Assembly: GCA_946628745.1 (NCBI GenBank)
Contig: CAMOXA010000035.1
Location: forward strand, 1 to 12,032
Length of the DNA stretch: 12,032 bases
Direction: 5' to 3'
From: an uncultured Verrucomicrobiota bacterium
GTDB taxonomy: Bacteria; Verrucomicrobiota; Kiritimatiellia; RFP12; UBA1067
The notes beneath the pieces are model-generated. The model made no database searches. It saw only the letters and a program-made list of their open reading frames with translations, and had not been told where the DNA came from. Every line of letters starts with the position of its first letter. Positions within the stretch are counted from its first letter, which is position 1. Below are positions 7,132-12,032 of the stretch, in pieces. The position numbers and the translations under genes are program-made.

Positions 7132-7941
7132 TCAGCTCCCCCGCCCTTCGCGGCTTTTCGCCTCGTCCCAGAGTTCGTCCATCTCGGCGAGCGTCATGTC
7201 TTTCAGGCTGCGGCCCTGCGCTTTGGCGCCGTCTTCCACCGTGCGAAAGCGGCGCGAGAATCTGGCCGTCGTCAGCTCAAGCGCGCTTTCGGCGTCGACC
7301 CCGAGGTGTCTCGCCAGATTGCACACCGCGAACACCAGATCGCCCAGCTCCTCCTTGACGCGCACCGAATCGGCCGGCGCCTTGCTTTTGCGCGCCGCGA
7401 TCTCGGCCTTCAGTTCGTCGATCTCCTCCGAAATCTTCGCGAGCGGACCTTCCGCGTCCTTCCAGTCGAAGCCTACGCGCGCCGCCTTCTCCTGGGTGCG
7501 CTGGGCCTTCAGAAGCGCCGGCAGCGCCGCGGGCACTCCGTCCAGCGCCGAATGGCGGGCCTCCTTCTTGTGCTCCATCTGCTTGATCTGCTCCCAGTTC
7601 CTGAGCACTGTCGCCGAGTCTTTCGCGTCCACGTCGCCGAACACGTGCGGGTGGCGGTGCACCAGCTTGTCCGAAATCGCGTTGGCCACGTCGTCGAACG
7701 TGAACCGGCCTTCCTGCTCGGCCATTACGGACTGGAACATGACCTGCAACAGCACGTCGCCCAGTTCCTCGATGTGGTTGGCCTTGTCTTCGGGCCTGTC
7801 CATCGCCGCCAGGAGTTCGTAGGTCTCTTCGAGAACGCAGGGCTTGAGCGATTCGAGCGTCTGCTCCCTGTCCCAAGGACAACCCGTCTGCGGATCGCGC
7901 AGACGGGTCATTATGTCGTGCAGTCTTTCTATTCCGGTCAT
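7132..7941 (-). CDS. mazG: Nucleoside triphosphate pyrophosphohydrolase MazG
   Basis: The 269-residue cytoplasmic enzyme is the full two-domain MazG type, which hydrolyses NTPs and dNTPs to the monophosphate plus PPi as a housekeeping role. Domain 1 has RLRDPQTGCPWDREQT (13-28), EETYELLAA (38-46) and EELGDVLLQV (58-67). The linker has HPHVFGD and NWEQIK. Domain 2 repeats the metal-binding pattern with EEIDELKAE (172-180) and KEELGDLVFAV (196-206). The true start is ATG 7941, two bases after the TGA of the HAD-like gene; an open frame continues upstream through two other genes but is not coding. A perfect 11-base inverted repeat lies 33 bases into the gene. It abuts ispH at its 3' end. Confidence 0.95.
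   Translation of the reverse strand: MTGIERLHDIMTRLRDPQTGCPWDREQTLESLKPCVLEETYELLAAMDRPEDKANHIEELGDVLLQVMFQSVMAEQEGRFTFDDVANAISDKLVHRHPHVFGDVDAKDSATVLRNWEQIKQMEHKKEARHSALDGVPAALPALLKAQRTQEKAARVGFDWKDAEGPLAKISEEIDELKAEIAARKSKAPADSVRVKEELGDLVFAVCNLARHLGVDAESALELTTARFSRRFRTVEDGAKAQGRSLKDMTLAEMDELWDEAKSREGRGS
7882..7908 (-). repeat. Perfect 11-bp inverted repeat early in mazG
   Basis: ACCCGTCTGCG at 7882-7892 and CGCAGACGGGT at 7898-7908 are exact reverse complements with a 5-base loop. In the mRNA this is a strong GC-rich hairpin over codons 12-20 (the conserved TRLRDPQTG). It may be a by-product of that codon run, or it may slow early elongation. Confidence 0.7.
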
Positions 7942-7943
7942 CT

Positions 7944-8660
7944 TCACTTGACCTTGAGCGCCGAAAGTATCTTTTTCGCCGCGGCCGTGTCGAGCGTCGT
8001 GAAAACGTCGTCCGCCCCGCCGAAGTCCTGGTACGCGACATGGTCGTTTACGACCGCGAAGGCGCCGAGCCCCGCCAGCAGCGCGCTCTTGACGCCATAT
8101 CCCGACCCGGTGACGGCGACTGTCGTGAAGTTGCGCAGTTTGTTCATCGCGCATGCGCGGCGCCAGGCGTCCCACTTTACGCAGCCGTACGTCTGGGCCG
8201 TCTCCTGGTGCAGCACCGCCATGTCGCCGAGAATCGGCTCGAAGGCGGGTTTGACGGTCTCGATGTCCGCGCGCGTCGATATGACGACCCTGACGTCCTT
8301 GTCGACAAGCGTCTTGACGAAGTTGACGAACGACGGCGTGACGGCCTTGGGCACTGCGGTGTTGAGCGCCTTGACAAACGCCTCCGAAATGTCCTTCGCG
8401 GCCTTCGCGGCGGTCTTCTTCGTCTTCACTTCGGCGAAATACTCGGCTATCGCGCCCTGGTAGTTGCCGCCGGCGAGATACTGCGCCTCGATCCTGGCGC
8501 TGAATGGCACCTCGTCCATTTTCATCACGTCCGCAGCCGCCTTGTAGAGTATCTCGGCCCCGTTCAGCGCCGTAAAATCGAATTCGACGACGACGCCCTT
8601 CTTGATTTCTTCCTTCGTGTCGGCCATTGCGTCCTGGGCCGCGCTCAATTCTTCTGACAT
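7944..8660 (-). CDS. Degenerate HAD-superfamily-like protein
   Basis: The 238-residue protein starts at ATG 8660, with AAGGAG at 8675-8670, 9 bases upstream. It follows the beta-phosphoglucomutase-like HAD plan: a motif I strand VVVEFDFTAL (23-32), a helical cap (about 50-115), motif II RVVISTR (124-130), a motif III-like lysine in GCVKWDAWRRA (Lys162), and a motif IV loop AVTGSGYGVKSALLAGLG (182-199). The key acids are changed. The motif I nucleophile aspartate is Glu26 (only Asp28 remains), and the motif IV GDS..D becomes GSGYGV. It is therefore predicted not to be a normal phosphatase or mutase; a regulatory or binding role is inference. It lies 42 bases after the phosphofructokinase and 2 bases before mazG. 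The HAD assignment rests on motif layout only. Confidence 0.65.
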   Translation of the reverse strand: MSEELSAAQDAMADTKEEIKKGVVVEFDFTALNGAEILYKAAADVMKMDEVPFSARIEAQYLAGGNYQGAIAEYFAEVKTKKTAAKAAKDISEAFVKALNTAVPKAVTPSFVNFVKTLVDKDVRVVISTRADIETVKPAFEPILGDMAVLHQETAQTYGCVKWDAWRRACAMNKLRNFTTVAVTGSGYGVKSALLAGLGAFAVVNDHVAYQDFGGADDVFTTLDTAAAKKILSALKVK

Positions 8661-8702
8661 ATCGAATATCTCCTTTGTTCGTTTGCCGCGGTACCCGCGA
8701 TG

Positions 8703-9983
8703 CTATTTCTTCGCGGTGCGCCTCTTGCGCATCCCCGGGAAAATCGGTTTCATTTCGCCGTTCTCGTCCTTCCTGTACTCGCACTGGCCGATCTCGACGA
8801 GCATTTTGCGGAACGATCCCTTGCGGACGTTGAACGGCTTGCCGCCCTTGATGCGCTTGAAGTCGCACGCCTGGATCTTGCCGTTGTCGTCCTCGTCCTG
8901 TCCGACGACGCCCGACACGCCCTTGAGGGCGCACTCGACGGCCTTGCGCGCGCACGCTTCGATGAGATCGCGGTCTTTCTTGCACGGCGCCGCCGAACGG
9001 GCGAAGTAGCCCGACTTGAAGACCTGGACCTTCTCCGCCTTCAGCAGCTCGCCGAAACGCTTGCCGACGTACTGGCCGACATTGACCTTGTCGAGCCTCG
9101 GGTGGCCGAACGCGTCGCGCGGAACCGTCTCGCCGCGTTTTTCCATCTCCTTGATGATGTCGGCGACTCCGGCGCCTTCCGACACGAAGATGTTGACGCT
9201 GTCGTATTTGTCCATGATCGCGCGCAGGCGCTCCGCCTCGGCGGCGAAGTGGATGCGCGACTCGGGCACATACACCGCGTGCACGTCCTGGCGGCCTTTG
9301 GTGAGCATGAATTCCGGCAGGAACTTCGTCCTGGCGAGAAGCTTGCGGTAGCACTGCGCCGTCTTGTACGTCAGCCAGCCGCAATTGCGCCCCATTACTT
9401 CATGGATGGTGAGAGCGCGCGGATTCGCGCTGTTCTCCTTGACGACGTTCATGAAGAACCTCGCCCCCTCTTCGGCGGCCGTCCACGCGCCGAGCGACTG
9501 CCTGATAGGATAGACGTCGTTGTCGATCGTCTTGGGCAGGCCGACGACGATCAGCGGATAGTCGTTCTTCGCGAGATACTCCGCGAGGTCCGCGGCGGTC
9601 GTGTTCGTGTCGTCGCCGCCTATCGTGTGCAGCACGTCGACTCCGTCCTTGACGAGCTGGTCTGCGGCGACCTTGAGCGGATCCTCGCCCGCTTTCACGA
9701 GACCGCGCTTCACGCAGTCCGCGACGTTCGTGAGCTTCACGCGGCTGTTGCCGATCGGCGAACCGCCATGCCTGGTCAGGACGAGCGCGTTTTTGCGCAC
9801 CACGTCCGTGACGGGTATCGAATCGCCTTTGAGCAGCCCCATGTAGCCGTTTATGTAGCCGATCATCTCGACGCCGGGGGCTTTCTTCGTGTACTCGTCG
9901 ATCAGGAACCCGATCGACGAACTGAGGCACGGCGCGAGCCCTCCCGCGGTGAGAAACGCCACCTTCTTGACTTCTTTGGACAT
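8703..9983 (-). CDS. pfp: Pyrophosphate-dependent 6-phosphofructokinase
   Basis: The 426-residue enzyme interconverts fructose-6-phosphate and fructose-1,6-bisphosphate using PPi. The N-terminal phosphoryl-donor loop is LTAGGLAPCLSS (11-22). GGDDTNT at 122-128 carries the aspartate that marks PPi use where ATP enzymes have GGDGS. PKTIDND at 150-156 has the PPi-type lysine (Lys151) and the catalytic Asp154. MGRNCGW at 197-203 binds the sugar phosphate. I chose ATG 9983; the in-frame ATG at 10052 would overlap ribH and adds a tail foreign to the family. The leader is A/C-rich (ACAACACAAAGAG) with no strong Shine-Dalgarno sequence. It sits 61 bases after ribH with no terminator between, so probably on the same transcript. 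Its reversibility would spare ATP in a fermentative organism. Confidence 0.9.
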   Translation of the reverse strand: MSKEVKKVAFLTAGGLAPCLSSSIGFLIDEYTKKAPGVEMIGYINGYMGLLKGDSIPVTDVVRKNALVLTRHGGSPIGNSRVKLTNVADCVKRGLVKAGEDPLKVAADQLVKDGVDVLHTIGGDDTNTTAADLAEYLAKNDYPLIVVGLPKTIDNDVYPIRQSLGAWTAAEEGARFFMNVVKENSANPRALTIHEVMGRNCGWLTYKTAQCYRKLLARTKFLPEFMLTKGRQDVHAVYVPESRIHFAAEAERLRAIMDKYDSVNIFVSEGAGVADIIKEMEKRGETVPRDAFGHPRLDKVNVGQYVGKRFGELLKAEKVQVFKSGYFARSAAPCKKDRDLIEACARKAVECALKGVSGVVGQDEDDNGKIQACDFKRIKGGKPFNVRKGSFRKMLVEIGQCEYRKDENGEMKPIFPGMRKRRTAKK

Positions 9984-10044
9984 CTTGTTGTCTTGCTTTC
10001 TCTTTGTGTTGTGTTCTACTGAAATACGCCTGTCGGCCTTGTCT

Positions 10045-10509
10045 TCAGCCACGCAGCTTCTTCATGACATTGACCATCTCGACGGCGGCCTGCATGACGG
10101 AAAAGCCCTTGTTGCCCTGCTTGGTGCCGCAGCGCTCGACGGCCTGCTCGAGATTCTCGGCGGTGACCACGCCATCCAGCACCGGCACTCCGGTCTTGAG
10201 CGAAATGCGGCTGAACGCCTCGGCTGTCGTACCGTTGATGAGCGAGGCGTGCGATGTCGCGCCTTGCACGACCGCGCCGAGGCACACGACGGCGTCCACG
10301 CCGCTTTCCGCGAGCCGCTGCGCGACGACGGGTATCTCGTACGCTCCGGGCACGCGCACAAGCGTAAGGTCGCTTTCGTCGCCACCCATCCTGACGAACG
10401 CGTCGACAGCCCCCTTCACGAGCTGCTCGGTGAGAAAACTGTTGAACCTGCTGGCCACAAGAGCGATTCTGCAGCCGCCCGCAACGAGCTCTCCATTCAC
10501 TTCTTTCAT
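10045..10509 (-). CDS. ribH: 6,7-dimethyl-8-ribityllumazine synthase
   Basis: The 154-residue enzyme joins the ribityl-pyrimidine and dihydroxybutanone phosphate in the penultimate step of riboflavin synthesis. Visible markers are SRFN (Phe22), RVPGAYEIPV (52-61), CLGAVVQGATSHASLI (76-91) with the catalytic His87, GVPVLDGVVT, and the ERCGTKQGNKG phosphate loop (125-135). The substrate loop reads QGATSHASL where many homologues have RGxTxHFDYV. This keeps the histidine but departs from the usual neighbours, and looks like a lineage variant. No other rib gene is in the window. It has its own near-consensus promoter, a leader of about 30 bases and AGGAG 10 bases before the ATG. No FMN riboswitch could fit in that leader. 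It is the first gene of the long leftward run. Confidence 0.93.
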   Translation of the reverse strand: MKEVNGELVAGGCRIALVASRFNSFLTEQLVKGAVDAFVRMGGDESDLTLVRVPGAYEIPVVAQRLAESGVDAVVCLGAVVQGATSHASLINGTTAEAFSRISLKTGVPVLDGVVTAENLEQAVERCGTKQGNKGFSVMQAAVEMVNVMKKLRG

Positions 10510-10539
10510 CTATCCTACTCTCCTCTTTCGTGGAAAACG

Positions 10540-10627
10540 GCGGAAATATTACCAAATATTGGCGGAAATGTCAAAAGGGAAGAGTAAAAAATAAATCAAA
10601 ATTCCCCCTTGAGCGTCGCGCGGAAAT
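10540..10627. repeat. Three copies of GCGGAAAT in the ribH-tRNA divergent promoter region
   Basis: Plus-strand copies lie at 10540-10547, 10562-10569 and 10620-10627. The first two are extended (GGCGGAAAT) and 22 bases apart, about two helical turns. One overlaps the ribH -10 and the other abuts its -35; the third lies within the spacer of the tRNA promoter. This could be a shared operator, or chance in short AT/GC-patterned promoters. Confidence 0.4.
10546..10574 (-). promoter_or_regulatory. Near-consensus sigma-70-type promoter for ribH
   Basis: The minus strand has TTGACA at 10574-10569, exactly 17 bases of spacer ending in TGG, then TAATAT at 10551-10546. Transcription would start near 10539-10540, giving a leader of about 30 bases with AGGAG at 10524-10520. 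An AT-rich tract upstream (about 10575-10603) is shared with the divergent tRNA promoter and may act as an UP element. Confidence 0.8.
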
Positions 10628-10637
10628 TTGGTAAACT
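10609..10637 (+). promoter_or_regulatory. Promoter for the CAU tRNA
   Basis: TTGAGC at 10609-10614, a 17-base spacer ending in TGG, and TAAACT at 10632-10637. The expected start is near 10644, about 10 bases before the tRNA. It shares the TTTGGTA spacer end with the ribH and symporter promoters. Confidence 0.7.
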
Positions 10638-10653
10638 ATTTGACGTTTGCGTT

Positions 10654-10730
10654 GGACCCGTAGCTCAGTCGGTCAGAGCAGGTGACTCATAATCTCCGGG
10701 TCGTGGGTTCAAGTCCCGCCGGGTCCACCA
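10654..10730 (+). tRNA. tRNA with CAU anticodon (Ile2 or elongator Met)
   Basis: This is a full 77-base cloverleaf with encoded CCA. The acceptor is GGACCCG/CGGGTCC, the D-arm GCTC...GAGC, the anticodon loop CTCATAA (anticodon CAU), and the T-arm GTGGG-TTCAAGT-CCCGC. The paired G1-C72 and the lack of three GC pairs below the anticodon loop exclude the initiator. The C4-G69 and C5-G68 pairs are those known as TilS determinants in E. coli tRNA-Ile2, so a lysidine-modified Ile tRNA reading AUA is somewhat more likely than elongator Met. The anticodon stem GGTGA/TCTCC has a U-U mismatch at 29-41. It converges with queA 14 bases away, and no clear terminator is seen between them. Confidence 0.93.
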
Positions 10731-10744
10731 AACATCCCCCCTTT

Positions 10745-11845
10745 TCAGACGATCAGCATGCAGTCGCCGTAGCTGAAGAACATGTAGTTCGCCCGCACGG
10801 CCATTGCGTACGCGCACAGCATGCGCTCTCGCCCCGCAAGCGCCGACACCATCATCAGCAGGGTCGATTGCGGCAAATGGAAATTCGTCAGCATGCAGTC
10901 GCATATGCGAAACTTGTACGGCGGATAAATGAAAATATCGCTCGCGCCCGACCCCGCGGCGATTTTTCCGTCGTCGCTCGCCGCGGCGGCCGTCTCCAGC
11001 GTGCGCACTGTCGTCGAACCGACGCAGAAGACTCTGCCCCCGCGCGCCTTGCACGCGTTCACTGCGTCCGCCGTCTCCGGCGGGATCGTGAACGCCTCGA
11101 AGTCCATGTGATGGTCCTCGATGTTCTCGGCCTTTACGGGGCGAAAAGTGCCCGGCCCCACATGAAGCGTCACTGCAACCCGCGCTACGCCTTTCGCTTC
11201 GAGCGCCGCGAATATCTCGGGGGTGAAATGCAACCCCGCGGTCGGCGCCGCGACGGAACCGACGTGCTTCGCGTATATGGTCTGGTAGCGCTCGCGGTCT
11301 TGCGCCTCCTCGTCCGCGGTGCCCTGGCGCTTGACGTACGGCGGCACGGGCGTGTGGCCGAACTCGTCGAGAAGATCGGCGAGCTTTCGCTCGCAGCCGA
11401 ACTCGACACGCCCCATCCCGATGCCTGCAAGCGGCTTCACGAGCGTAGCCTTCAGCTCGCCCGACGGACCGAACACCGCGACCTGCCCTTCGCGGCACTT
11501 CCGCCCGGACCCCAGCATGCAGTTCCAGACGAGGCTATCCAGCCCGTCTCCAGCCCCCGGCATAATCGCCGACCCGTCCACCGGCGCCGGCGAGACCATC
11601 AGCACTTCGACAGTGCCCGGAGTGTCCGCCCACGTGCCTATCAGCCGCGCCGGGAATACTTTGGTGTCGTTTACGACAAGAAGATCGTTCGCCGTCATGT
11701 AGTCGGCAATGTCGGCTATGTGCTTGTGCTCCAGCATCCCCGTGTCGCGGTGCAGCACCATCATTTTTTCCGTGCCGCGCCTTTCGGCCGGATGCTGCGC
11801 TATGAGCCGCTCGGGCAGCGGATACCAAAACTGCTTTGTCTTCAT
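10745..11845 (-). CDS. queA: S-adenosylmethionine:tRNA ribosyltransferase-isomerase
   Basis: The 366-residue cytoplasmic enzyme transfers and isomerises the ribosyl group of SAM onto preQ1 in tRNA to give epoxyqueuosine, for GUN anticodons. The N-terminus FWYPLPERLIAQHPAERRG, VVNDTKVFPARL, PPYVKR, RYQTIYAKHVGSVAAPTAGLHFT, HVGPGTFRPV, TNFHLPQSTLLMMVSALAG and the C-terminal FFSYGDCMLIV are all QueA hallmarks, and the length is typical. I start it at ATG 11845. An open frame continues up to 11941, but that would translate through the 16S terminator. The leader (ACAAGCGAGACAGACACACC) has no Shine-Dalgarno sequence, and no clear promoter fits between the terminator and the ATG. It lies just downstream of the 16S gene, so read-through may drive it. 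Confidence 0.95.
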   Translation of the reverse strand: MKTKQFWYPLPERLIAQHPAERRGTEKMMVLHRDTGMLEHKHIADIADYMTANDLLVVNDTKVFPARLIGTWADTPGTVEVLMVSPAPVDGSAIMPGAGDGLDSLVWNCMLGSGRKCREGQVAVFGPSGELKATLVKPLAGIGMGRVEFGCERKLADLLDEFGHTPVPPYVKRQGTADEEAQDRERYQTIYAKHVGSVAAPTAGLHFTPEIFAALEAKGVARVAVTLHVGPGTFRPVKAENIEDHHMDFEAFTIPPETADAVNACKARGGRVFCVGSTTVRTLETAAAASDDGKIAAGSGASDIFIYPPYKFRICDCMLTNFHLPQSTLLMMVSALAGRERMLCAYAMAVRANYMFFSYGDCMLIV

Positions 11846-11871
11846 GGTGTGTCTGTCTCGCTTGTCGTTTG

Positions 11872-11901
11872 AAAAGAAAAACGCGACCCTTTCGGATCGC
11901 G
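11872..11901 (-). terminator. Strong intrinsic terminator after 16S rRNA
   Basis: On the minus strand CGCGATCC at 11901-11894, a GAAA tetraloop at 11893-11890 and GGGTCGCG at 11889-11882 form an 8-bp stem with one G-U pair. It is followed directly by TTTTTCTTTT (11881-11872). This should end the 16S transcript about 90-110 bases after the mature 3' end and before queA. Confidence 0.85.
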
Positions 11902-11961
11902 CCTTCGGCTTTGCGTCGGTGCTCGAGAAAACAGCAGACATTTGGGGAGGGTTTCACCATA

Positions 11962-11976
11962 GGACCTTGAAGGTCC
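11962..11976 (-). repeat. Short palindrome in the 16S trailer
   Basis: GGACCTTGAAGGTCC is a perfect inverted repeat around G11969, located 12 bases after the 16S 3' end. It has no following T-tract, so it is more likely an rRNA-processing hairpin or a secondary element than a terminator. Confidence 0.45.
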
Positions 11977-11979
11977 CGT

Positions 11980-11994
11980 CTCCTTAGAAAGGAG
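11980..11994 (-). other. Stem pairing the anti-Shine-Dalgarno with the 16S trailer
   Basis: CTCCTT at the 16S 3' end and AAGGAG in the trailer are exact complements separated by three bases (minus strand, 11994-11980). In the precursor this hides the anti-Shine-Dalgarno until 3' processing. Similar trailers (CCTCCTTTCTAAGG) are known from other bacteria, including bacilli and clostridia. Confidence 0.55.
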
Positions 11995-12032
11995 GTGATC
12001 CAACCGCTGGTTCCCCAACGGTTACCTTGTTA
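11988..12032 (-). rRNA. rrs: 16S rRNA, 3' end only
   Basis: The minus strand shows the conserved end of small-subunit rRNA: AACAAGGTAACCG, the helix 45 region with GGGGAACC and GGTTGGATCA, and the anti-Shine-Dalgarno CACCTCCTTT. The mature end is near 11988-11990, and the rest of the gene lies beyond the right edge. An intact CCTCC shows that Shine-Dalgarno initiation is available in this organism. No spacer tRNA, 23S or 5S follows in the next 12 kb on this side. Confidence 0.95.

Noticed and set aside
6910..8463. A 517-codon plus-strand open frame opposite ispH, mazG and the HAD-like gene
   Set aside because: High-GC antisense shadow: the product is rich in R, H and L with no recognisable domain, while the opposite strand carries three well-supported genes.
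7132..9384. A 750-codon open frame on the minus strand that ends as MazG
   Set aside because: Only the last 269 codons are MazG. The upstream part is an arginine-rich out-of-frame reading of pfp and the HAD-like gene, and mazG has its own ATG two bases after the HAD stop.
9984..10052. 23-residue N-terminal extension of the phosphofructokinase
   Set aside because: It overlaps the end of ribH and is unlike the family, which starts just before the KKVAFLTAGG strand.
10731..10744. Terminator between the tRNA and queA (ACATCCCCCCTTTTC)
   Set aside because: A C-run followed by four Ts has no stem. The 14-base gap cannot hold an intrinsic terminator for either strand.
11846..11941. 32-residue N-terminal extension of QueA starting at 11941
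   Set aside because: It would be translated through the 16S intrinsic terminator, and family members begin at the MKTKQFWYPLPE segment.
1..12032. CRISPR array, insertion sequence, phage, toxin-antitoxin or other defence system
   Set aside because: I saw no regular spacer-repeat array, transposase, integrase or terminal repeats. The genes are ordinary metabolic and housekeeping families plus a few surface or exported proteins.

Overview
The window is GC-rich, gene-dense bacterial chromosome. Nearly every gene reads leftward (minus strand); one small secreted protein and one tRNA read rightward. The organism looks Gram-negative-like: it has a type IV/type II class pseudopilin, a PPi-dependent phosphofructokinase, a GPH sugar symporter with a GH43 enzyme, and IspH (the non-mevalonate pathway). 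My best guess is a PVC-group bacterium of the Kiritimatiellota/Lentisphaerota kind, probably gut-associated. This is a low-confidence inference from gene content and style, not from a database match.

Layout, left to right. (1) 1-717: a divergent pair. A truncated exported thioredoxin-like protein leaves on the minus strand and a small secreted lysozyme-like protein on the plus strand, each from an extended -10 promoter almost touching its start codon. (2) 725-3144: a two-gene carbohydrate unit on the minus strand. A GPH/XynP-type sugar:cation symporter is followed, with a 4-base overlap, by a cytoplasmic GH43-type glycosidase. Its promoter also lies directly on the start codon. (3) 3214-10509: a long minus-strand run, possibly one transcript starting at a near-consensus promoter before ribH. 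The order is ribH (riboflavin), PPi-phosphofructokinase, a degenerate HAD-like protein, mazG, ispH, a pseudopilin, an alpha/beta hydrolase and an MTA/SAH deaminase. Several junctions overlap or abut. (4) 10546-10730: a compact divergent promoter region serving ribH (minus) and a CAU-anticodon tRNA (plus), with three copies of an 8-base motif inside it. (5) 10745-11845: queA, convergent with the tRNA. (6) 11872-12032: the 3' end of a 16S rRNA gene, transcribed toward queA and closed by a strong intrinsic terminator.

The most interesting points are: the 16S gene is followed by a terminator and queA rather than a spacer tRNA and 23S, so the rRNA genes appear unlinked; several genes have TGnTAnnAT promoters 6-10 bases from the start codon, implying leaderless mRNAs, while the 16S still has an intact anti-Shine-Dalgarno and internal genes use good ribosome binding sites; and the HAD-like protein beside the phosphofructokinase lacks the nucleophile and the acidic motif IV residues. 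I found no CRISPR array, insertion sequence or defence system. There is no gene-free stretch longer than about 150 bases.
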